Assembly: GCA_030549495.1 (NCBI GenBank)
Contig: JAUIRK010000235.1
Span: forward strand, 434,001 to 498,000
Source: Nectonema munidae
Lineage: Eukaryota; Nematomorpha; Nectonematoida; Nectonematidae
Length of the DNA: 64,000 nt
Direction of reading: 5' to 3'
The notes below the pieces were generated by a model, which was given only the letters and a program-made list of their open reading frames with translations, was not told where the DNA came from and ran no database searches. The translations under genes were made by a program, and so were the position numbers. Below, piece by piece: positions 62,101 through 64,000 of this stretch (position 1 is its first letter; each line of letters starts with the position of its first letter).

Positions 62101-64000
62101 AATAATGCAATGAAATATTCAAAGAATAAAATGAATCGTCAATCTTAATTAAAAAACATATGGTAAAAAATAAATTTTGCCTACAGTGTTGATTCAGCGT
62201 TATTTGTAGACACAATTTTGATCCTTAGTTAAAAATAAGAAACTTTATTCGTTGAAATTCAAAAAACCTTTTTTCTGAGTATACTCTGTTAAACAAAGAC
62301 TCAGGAGGTTCATATTTTGATCAATGCTTACATAAATGGTATTTTTGTGGATAAGGTTGTAAATCATTTAATGTACTATCCAAAAAGTAATAATAATAAT
62401 TTATGGTGATCTTAACTTTTTCTTATCACACTCTTTTTTCGTAAGCATACAATTCTAAATTTTATTTTTCTCTCTAATCTATCATTAAATTATTTTTTTT
62501 AAAACTCTTAAAATCAATGAAATATTTTGCATTAGTTCGTCTAAAAATTCAAGTAAAAACTCAAATCTTAGGTATAGAAAACTAAGAGCGTATATGAATT
62601 TTGCACAGTTGACAATCGTAAAAATTTCCAGCCAGCCTGAAAATTCTGTAATGACTAAAGTTCTAAAACTTCTGATGACTTTACTTATCAAAAAATTAAG
62701 TATCTAACTAAAAATAAGAGAGTATTTTTATAAAAAGTTTTATACATTTATTTTCTAAATAATTTCATCTAAAATGCGTTATAATTAATATTTTGTTTTA
62801 GGGAAAAATTGGCTTGGTGGGCAAAAGTGGCAGATCTGGACAAAAGGGGCATCATGGAACAAATGGCTACGATGGCAAACCAGGATTGGATGGAAGAAAC
62901 GGCAATCATGGATTAGCTGGAAGACGTGTAAAATTCTCCTTTTCTCGTTTGAACGATCCGCCCACTTCCCGCACTCTCCTCTCAATTTTTCACCAAATCA
63001 GTTCATACTTGAATCCAATTTAGTTTAATTTTGTGAAAGAAATGTTATAATTCAGTTTTGTAAGATGATATATAGGGTTTATTGATGCTGCTATCAAATA
63101 TAGAATATTATCTATATATATATCATATTTTTGACGAATTAATTTCTATATATTTTAAGCTTCTCTCAAGTCCAGTCATTAAAATGTTAACTTACGAGAA
63201 CATATTTTGGCTAAGAAAGTGAAATTTAGTGATAAAATAAACATTTCTCCGTAATATGCGAAATTATGGAATCATTGCAAGAAATGAAAAACAGAACCTT
63301 TGTATTTTATTATAAAATATAAATGTATACTTTTTATGGCAACATTGATTTTAAAGATAGTGTATGTGGTATACGAAACTACGGCAAAAAGAGAATAATA
63401 AAAACTAAATCATAAACATCTGAAAAATAAAAGTCTTTTCGGGATATATATGAACCGCTCTCAGAGAGACTCACAGCCAACAAACATAGCCGTGAAAGGA
63501 TAAACTTCACTGATTAAGTAGTCTTTGACTAAAGATAGCGCGTTTACAAAAAGGAAAACTTTTAAATGCTCAATGCTCTATCACATTATGATAAGCTTAA
63601 ATAATTTGTATAAACTTGATTTTTTATAAAAAAAAATTTTTAGGTCACATTTTTTTACGAATAAAGTATATTCTTTGTGTTGTTAGGTGAATTTTGAAGA
63701 ATTTAAAAGTCAACTGTTGATTCCTCTAGTTATAACAATTAGGCGTATTCTAAAATATTCTAAACATTAGTATTATAACCGATTTAAAAGACTAGTTTTT
63801 TCAGGGATACGATGGTGTAAGAGGTAATACCGGATTAGAAGGAAAGATGGGACCGAATGGTTTGTTTGGGATTGATGGAAACATAGGTTATCCTGGATTT
63901 CGTGGCTATGTTGGATCTCCTGGAGAAATTGGGGAACGTGGAAAGTACGGAGAACGTGGGGATATGGGAGAGAGTGGAGGCAAAGGATACAAAGGAAACA
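22786..64000 (+). CDS. Membrane-anchored collagen gene, 5' part; continues off window
   Basis: A collagen whose exon 1 encodes a type II membrane anchor. A polar cytosolic N-terminus of about 30 residues is followed by a hydrophobic stretch near residues 31-50 (CTLILISTTLSFIFLYL) and a basic stalk with FERKKSR. This layout recalls transmembrane collagens (the XIII/XXV type of vertebrates) and nematode cuticle collagens. Exons found are 22786-23097, 24557-24634, 39596-39750, then 126-bp exons at 42038, 44107, 47783, 49334, 54478, 56288 and 62802, and a longer one from 63805. All splice sites are GT-AG. Gly-X-Y is continuous from residue 7 of the third exon found, except one Gly replaced by Arg at 39697. 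Phase shows at least one exon (length 1 mod 3) is missing between 24635 and 39595. The C-terminus is not seen. The exact family is undetermined. Confidence 0.88.
23409..23503. mobile_element. piggyBac-class MITE C with palindrome
   Basis: Starts TTAA then CCTTTTCGTGACCAGG, followed by the perfect palindrome GTATCATATATGATAC (23429-23444). The other end reads ATATCGTCTGATTTTTCTGG then TCACGAAAGGG. The terminal inverted repeat is TTTCGTGACCAG. The right TTAA is degraded (TATAA). About 87 bp inside the TTAAs, no coding capacity. It matches the layout of the MITEs at 36915, 41608 and 41740. Confidence 0.75.
24115..24248 (-). mobile_element. tRNA-derived SINE, copy 1
   Basis: On the minus strand it starts GCGTGATTAAGGTTGGTTAG (tRNA box A region). 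It then has the box B motif GGTTCGATCCC, and a unique body ending near TGAAAACACCCCACGGTAGC. Three more copies lie at 37757-37906, 60978-61122 and 61985-62083. GGTAAAGCT occurs on both sides (24106-24114, 24249-24257) and may be a target duplication. The left copy could instead be part of the (CTTTAC) tail. Confidence 0.8.
24557..24634 (+). CDS. Collagen exon 2 candidate (non-collagenous)
   Basis: 78 bp, 26 codons, between the acceptor cgtccag and the donor gtaaga. It is open only in phase 0, the phase exon 1 requires. It encodes EPAIYPQFRNPVIGYVIFND then a Ser/Thr-rich end. It is too short for a domain call. Support is the splice sites and matching phase only. Confidence 0.6.
25733..26054 (-). 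mobile_element. Orphan copy of the RTE LINE 5' UTR
   Basis: Closely matches 20285-20640 of the full-length RTE LINE, in the same orientation. Shared blocks include GCCGGATGCCCTTCCTGAC, CCCACAAGGCAGTGGTA and CTGTAAGAGACACATGTGCC on the plus strand. It lacks an internal stretch of about 32 bp and does not reach any coding region. LINE copies are normally 5'-truncated, so a 5'-only copy suggests a non-autonomous derivative or a deletion remnant. I see no tail or target duplication. Confidence 0.8.
26440..27215. repeat. Degenerate internal direct repeats
   Basis: Two related blocks, about 26640-26830 and 27060-27215. Each has CAAAAAACAGAAGAAAAA, then GTTTAAAAT, ATTGGTTCACAG or ATTGGTTTACAG, GACTTTTTGTT and a TTGACTTT closing phrase. 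A weaker third block may lie at 26440-26520. A short GAA run follows at 27212-27226. Unit origin unknown. Confidence 0.5.
29150..29435 (-). mobile_element. LINE 3'-end fragment with (TAA)n tail
   Basis: A (TAA/AAT)n microsatellite at 29150-29190 is followed by about 240 bp resembling 38180-38400. Shared phrases are TTATTTACAAAAGTTT versus TTATTTTCAAAAGTTT, GACTTTTGAAGGTCGGTATC versus AACTTTTGAGGGTTGATGTC, and AGCCGCTAG. Read on the minus strand, the microsatellite is the 3' tail. It interrupts the ZMYM1-type hAT coding sequence. No RT motif is present, so the LINE assignment is inferred from the tail. Confidence 0.5.
30876..32640 (-). pseudogene. hAT transposase, SCAND3/ZBED5-type
   Basis: The N-terminal part (about 32600-32200) shows a BED-type finger region (PLCIMCYERLSNDAM then LKRHL). 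The main intact stretch, 31907-30876, is 343 codons. It contains LLLHAEVRWLSRGKVL, then LAYLEDIFSPLNELNISLQG. It ends with the hAT dimerisation region, FNVKAMKILIHFSTTYSCE and KTFSSVTAIKKRY. The segment between about 31910 and 32200 is frame-shifted and only partly readable. Closely related host-domesticated proteins exist in vertebrates, but here the gene lies between intact transposon ends, so it is the element's own broken gene. Confidence 0.85.
33639..35345 (+). pseudogene. piggyBac element 2 transposase, with probable intron
   Basis: A second, divergent piggyBac transposase on the plus strand. It starts at the ATG at 33639 with a Ser-rich N-terminus. A 50-bp GT-AG intron (33980-34029) keeps the frame between MGKNYS and SPKPKHLNLKTYY. 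The catalytic aspartates are present in LTKDEQLVSFRGRC (about 34360), FTDRFFTSHDL (about 34590) and KSGVDAANRMIRNY (about 34910). A Cys-rich tail follows near 35260-35320 (TCSKCSRFICKNH). Frame changes and stops lie in the N-terminal part, at 34814 and near the tail. I could not identify its TTAA ends. It lies inside the hAT at 30542-37274. Confidence 0.8.
36147..36636 (+). mobile_element. Shrunken Tc1/IS630-type element
   Basis: Terminal inverted repeats of about 30 bp start GTTGTTGCATTCAATTACGT (from 36149) and end with the reverse complement at 36636. Between them is only the end of the transposase: VLIMNNASIHR, then FLWPYCPFLNPIENCLGKWE, the last catalytic Glu region of the IS630/Tc1 family. 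The first of these motifs usually has Asp-Asn and here has Asn-Asn. A frame change follows at about 36446. About 490 bp in total, so an internally deleted derivative. Confidence 0.75.
36911..37049. mobile_element. piggyBac-class MITE D with palindrome
   Basis: TTAA at 36911-36914 and 37046-37049. The terminal inverted repeats are CCCATTTACGGCCAA and, from the other end, CCCATTTAAGGCCAA. The near-perfect palindrome GTTCCTATTTTGGAAC (36931-36946) lies 16 bp inside the left TTAA. TCGTCTGCGTTT and GATATCGTCTGCTTTGC sit towards the right end. 131 bp, no coding capacity. Confidence 0.85.
37757..37906 (-). mobile_element. tRNA-derived SINE, copy 2
   Basis: Same family as 24115-24248. It shares GGGGTGTTTTCATCGAGAAG and GCACAATTGCGCCGCTTGTA on the plus strand, and has a diverged box B region. 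The tail at the left reads GTAAAGGTACC. Confidence 0.8.
38175..38400 (-). mobile_element. LINE 3'-end fragment, second copy
   Basis: Related to 29150-29435: an ATAATAATA run, then TTTATTTTCAAAAGTTT, and later GACTTTTGAAGGTCGGTATC and AAAATAGCCGCTAG. Same minus orientation. No coding part remains. Confidence 0.5.
39596..39750 (+). CDS. Collagen exon opening the triple-helix domain
   Basis: 155 bp: two bases completing a codon, then 51 codons. It reads CLPCSI and then 15 triplets. The CxxC just before the helix is the sort of cysteine pair that links chains at a trimer start. In triplet 10 the Gly is replaced by Arg (AGG at 39697-39699), a single interruption of the helix. The acceptor is cctag and the donor gtaacg. 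The entry phase (one base must come from the previous exon) does not match the exit phase of 24557-24634. Confidence 0.88.
40798..41000 (-). repeat. (GAAA)n-tailed retroposon-like fragment
   Basis: GAAAGAAAGAAAGAAAGA is followed by TTTATTGTACATAAAAAGC and later AAAGTCGCTCTCAGTATTGC. The microsatellite-plus-body pattern resembles LINE/SINE 3' ends read on the minus strand. No second copy in this window confirms it. Confidence 0.3.
41604..41739. mobile_element. piggyBac-class MITE A with palindrome
   Basis: TTAA at 41604-41607 and 41736-41739, 128 bp between. The ends are CCCGTTAATGCCC and, reversed, CCCGTTAACGACC. The perfect 16-bp palindrome GTCGACTATAGTCGAC (41623-41638) lies 15 bp inside the left TTAA. 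TCGTCTGCGTTT follows, and GATATCGTTTGATTATTCTG lies near the right end. It shares its right TTAA with MITE B. Confidence 0.88.
41736..41849. mobile_element. piggyBac-class MITE B with palindrome
   Basis: TTAA at 41736-41739 (shared with MITE A) and 41846-41849, 106 bp between. The ends are ACCATTTAGGACCAA and, reversed, CCCATTTAGGACCAA. The palindrome GTTCCCTTTGGGAAC (41815-41829) lies 16 bp inside the right TTAA, so this MITE is in the opposite orientation to MITE A. A further pair, TTCCTA and TAGGAA, lies internally. The motif AGCAGACGA near the left end is the reverse of TCGTCTGCT. Confidence 0.85.
42038..42163 (+). CDS. Collagen 126-bp exon A
   Basis: 42 codons, 14 uninterrupted Gly-X-Y triplets from GFF GSR GLP to GKR GLR, phase 0. 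Acceptor ttaaag, donor gtaagt. Confidence 0.92.
42164..44106. other. Collagen intron between exons A and B
   Basis: About 1.9 kb, AT-rich. I see no coding remnant, terminal repeat or RNA gene. Confidence 0.6.
44107..44232 (+). CDS. Collagen 126-bp exon B
   Basis: 42 codons, 14 Gly-X-Y triplets from GYP GSS GRD to GLP GEM, phase 0. Acceptor ttttcag; the donor gtttga is weak. Confidence 0.92.
44763..47063 (-). mobile_element. piggyBac element 3 in a collagen intron
   Basis: Left TTAA at 44763-44766 followed by CCCTCAATAG. The right TTAA at 47060-47063 is, reversed, followed by CACTTTCACTTAAATGG. The ends share only the first few bases, but both then carry ATGGTAAA and the same palindrome, GTGTACAAAATGTACAC (44810-44826 and 47019-47035). 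The transposase is on the minus strand. The element lies in the intron between 126-bp exons B and C, with both neighbouring exons intact. The left end is more certain than the right. Confidence 0.8.
44898..46773 (-). pseudogene. piggyBac element 3 transposase, nearly intact
   Basis: The probable start is MSKKRNSFKN at 46773, followed by a highly acidic N-terminus (ESSNDDDEDD). The core contains the three catalytic aspartates: IIVDEQLVGYRGIVP (about 45900), ITDRYFTSYQLAKK (about 45640) and KGGVDLMDSI (about 45350). The C-terminal Cys-rich module is complete: CFECKKWSRSVCCKCKLPIC then PKH and CSNC. Four frame changes (near 46660, 46100, 45380 and 45230) break it, with no stop codon inside the individual frames. 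It differs clearly from the transposases at 7270-8913 and 33639-35345, so three piggyBac lineages are present. Confidence 0.87.
47064..47782. other. Intron remainder with a tRNA-like trace
   Basis: At 47285-47340 the sequence AATGGTTGTTAGGG ... GGAGTTGGATCCCC resembles box A and box B of a tRNA-derived SINE head. GTGTACA-type motifs at 47210-47225 lie just outside piggyBac element 3. At 47515-47620 there are short repeated phrases built on GACAATTTAGAA, unit about 25 bp. No gene. Confidence 0.4.
47783..47908 (+). CDS. Collagen 126-bp exon C
   Basis: 42 codons, 14 Gly-X-Y triplets from GLI GES GDE to GKN GPR, phase 0. Acceptor ttttttcag, donor gtaagt. Confidence 0.92.
47909..49333. other. Collagen intron between exons C and D
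   Basis: About 1.4 kb. Weak open stretches on the minus strand (48257-48900) show no domain I recognise. Nothing else is assignable. Confidence 0.5.
49334..49459 (+). CDS. Collagen 126-bp exon D
   Basis: 42 codons, 14 Gly-X-Y triplets from GIM GKK GFV to GIP GKP, phase 0. Acceptor ccattttag, donor gtaaaa. Confidence 0.92.
49460..52212. other. Collagen intron segment with unassigned G+C-richer patches
   Basis: 49680-50170 and 50700-51070 are visibly richer in G+C than the surroundings, but show no reading frame or terminal repeat I can identify. They may be relics of mobile elements. The rest is AT-rich. Confidence 0.4.
52213..53352 (+). mobile_element. CR1/jockey-type LINE, 5'-truncated
   Basis: The plus-strand RT part begins with WIDNFLTNRIQFVTVNG. 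It then shows GVVQGSVIGPLLFNLYINEL (about 52320) and the catalytic LFADDLKLY (about 52410). After frame changes near 52510 and 52740 come the C-terminal YERL-type phrases (LTYKERLQTLSLPLLSYRYR) and RNDMITVYNIINEN. WNSLPADVINSPS at about 53110 follows another frame change. The 3' end is a short TTATG-type tail (about 53335-53352). It has no endonuclease, because the copy is truncated. It shares the tail unit and C-terminal phrases with 55755-56236. Confidence 0.85.
53600..53940 (+). pseudogene. MULE-type transposase C-terminal relic
   Basis: The reading 53663-53902 contains MMWNVYENVWNSLPKTNNAL followed by EGWQRAFETHGDGYHPN. The P-x-TNN-x-E-x-W-x-R-x-F motif closes the MULE transposase domain in animal FLYWCH/MULE proteins. 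The catalytic DDE part is not present. No terminal repeats were found. It is a short remnant just downstream of the CR1 LINE. Confidence 0.65.
54478..54603 (+). CDS. Collagen 126-bp exon E
   Basis: 42 codons, 14 Gly-X-Y triplets from GIP GKK GRD to GPN GPK, phase 0. Acceptor cttcttcag, donor gtattt. Confidence 0.92.
54604..56287. other. Collagen intron between exons E and F
   Basis: Contains a CR1-like LINE 3' fragment (55755-56236). The part 54604-55754 is AT-rich with nothing assignable. Confidence 0.6.
55755..56236 (-). mobile_element. CR1-type LINE 3' fragment with (TTATG)n tail
   Basis: On the minus strand it encodes ENVQRVFTKQLKGMKSL, then after a frame change INLPSLYYRSLKNEMITIFN and a closing HWNSLPNKVVD. 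These are the last C-terminal motifs of CR1-like LINEs. The 3' end is a (TTATG)n tail, seen on the plus strand as ATAACATAAC repeats at 55755-55788. It is 5'-truncated and lacks the RT catalytic core. Confidence 0.82.
56288..56413 (+). CDS. Collagen 126-bp exon F
   Basis: 42 codons, 14 Gly-X-Y triplets from GLK GEI GES to GAD GIQ, phase 0. Acceptor cttccag, donor gtaata. Confidence 0.92.
57200..58985 (-). pseudogene. Fossil reverse transcriptase / RNase H element, LTR-related or DIRS-like
   Basis: Minus-strand relic of an RT-RNase H polyprotein. The best stretch (58890-58048) shows LPMGANFSPAVLQ, the catalytic YLDDFLILG, and KYLGVEINLLTRKMAIP. It then shows an RNase H start, VYVDASLTGLGIV. 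Further on, NPADNPSRR (about 58000) matches the segment that ends RNase H in DIRS and LTR-type elements. Beyond it (57280-57660) lies a Lys/Pro/Ala-rich basic reading. The block is clearly more G+C-rich than its surroundings. No integrase or tyrosine recombinase, and no terminal repeats, were recognised. It is broken in a few places. The long readable stretch suggests moderate age. The exact family is unsettled. Confidence 0.65.
59502..59941. mobile_element. Fold-back MITE with about 45-bp terminal inverted repeats
   Basis: The left end TCTAAAACCTCTAGAGTTTG continues GACAGGAGAGGCAACACCTC. The right end reversed is TCTAAAACCTCAAGAGGTTG then GACAGGGGAGAGAACACCTC. 440 bp, no transposase, no obvious target duplication. 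Family unknown. Confidence 0.75.
60978..61122 (-). mobile_element. tRNA-derived SINE, copy 3
   Basis: Minus strand: GGCGTGAGTAAGGTTGGTTA, then box B as GGGTTCAATCCC, then the family body ending near the tail-like TTTATC. The box B of this copy has one change from GGTTCGATCCC. Confidence 0.8.
61182..61317. mobile_element. Fold-back MITE, 136 bp
   Basis: The left arm GTCAAACAGAAAG followed by GCGGTGAAGATGTA pairs with the right arm, reversed GTCAAACAGAAAG followed by GCAGTGAAGATGTA. The arms are about 50 bp each, with small loops. No coding capacity. Flanks show no clear duplication. Confidence 0.7.
61985..62083 (+). mobile_element. tRNA-derived SINE, copy 4, 3'-truncated
   Basis: Plus orientation, opposite to the other three copies. 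It shows GGTCTTGGGTTCGATTCC (box B), TCATAGTTCGATACAAG and TGTGCTTTCTCGAT. It ends before the TGAAAACACC segment seen in copies 1 and 2. Confidence 0.75.
62802..62927 (+). CDS. Collagen 126-bp exon G
   Basis: 42 codons, 14 Gly-X-Y triplets from GKI GLV GKS to GLA GRR, phase 0. Acceptor ttgttttag, donor gtaaaa. Confidence 0.92.
62928..63804. other. Last visible collagen intron
   Basis: 877 bp, AT-rich, no repeat or RNA gene recognised. Confidence 0.6.
63805..64000 (+). CDS. Collagen exon running off the window, longer than 126 bp
   Basis: At least 196 bp of unbroken Gly-X-Y, from GYD GVR GNT to GYK GN. No splice donor lies at the 126-bp point (63931 begins GGG GAA), so the uniform exon size ends here. 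Confidence 0.92.

Larger units (their letters stand above)
56414..62801. other. Longest late collagen intron, 6.4 kb
   Basis: Contains an RT/RNase H fossil (57200-58985), two fold-back elements (59502-59941, 61182-61317) and two SINE copies (60978-61122, 61985-62083). The stretches 56414-57199, 59942-60977 and 62084-62801 are AT-rich and unassigned. Confidence 0.65.

Overview
The window is strongly AT-rich eukaryotic nuclear DNA from an invertebrate-type animal. Genes have GT-AG introns, and most intron and spacer sequence is transposon debris. The phylum cannot be fixed from sequence alone. The beta-tubulin carries Phe167/Glu198/Phe200, a pattern found in many invertebrates, and the second gene is a membrane-anchored collagen.

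Two host genes are arranged divergently. On the minus strand, a beta-tubulin gene runs from its ATG at 11559 down past position 1. Six exons are visible, split by one intron of about 8.8 kb and several short ones, and the 3' end lies off the window. On the plus strand, a collagen gene starts at 22786 and runs off the right edge. Its first exon encodes a type II membrane anchor. Further on, a CxxC-containing exon opens the Gly-X-Y domain, followed by seven collagen exons of exactly 126 bp (42 codons, 14 triplets, all phase 0) and a longer eighth one. Reading-frame phase shows that at least one non-collagen exon between 24635 and 39595 has not been found.

Mobile elements fill the rest. The large tubulin intron holds a LINE fragment and a Penelope-like element with inverted terminal copies, itself split at a TTAA by piggyBac element 1. 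Between the genes lie a hAT relic (12228-13770) and a full-length RTE-clade LINE (17254-20650) flanked by a perfect 17-bp target duplication. The large early collagen intron holds an insertion tower. A ZMYM1-type hAT (28861-37666) is interrupted by a second hAT (30542-37274, perfect 8-bp duplication). That second hAT contains piggyBac element 2, a shrunken Tc1/IS630-type element and a MITE. Later collagen introns hold two MITEs sharing one TTAA, piggyBac element 3, CR1-like LINE fragments, a MULE transposase relic, a reverse transcriptase/RNase H fossil, fold-back elements and a tRNA-derived SINE family.

The most unusual pattern concerns the TTAA elements. Two autonomous piggyBac elements and four tiny MITEs each carry a perfect or near-perfect 15-17 bp palindrome of the form GT...AC. 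In the four MITEs and at one end of element 1 it lies 15-16 bp inside the TTAA, while the other full-length ends place it further in. The palindrome sequence differs between elements, while the MITEs share the rest of their architecture, including a TCGTCTG motif near the opposite end. This looks like a modular specificity tag and is the best candidate here for an undescribed system.
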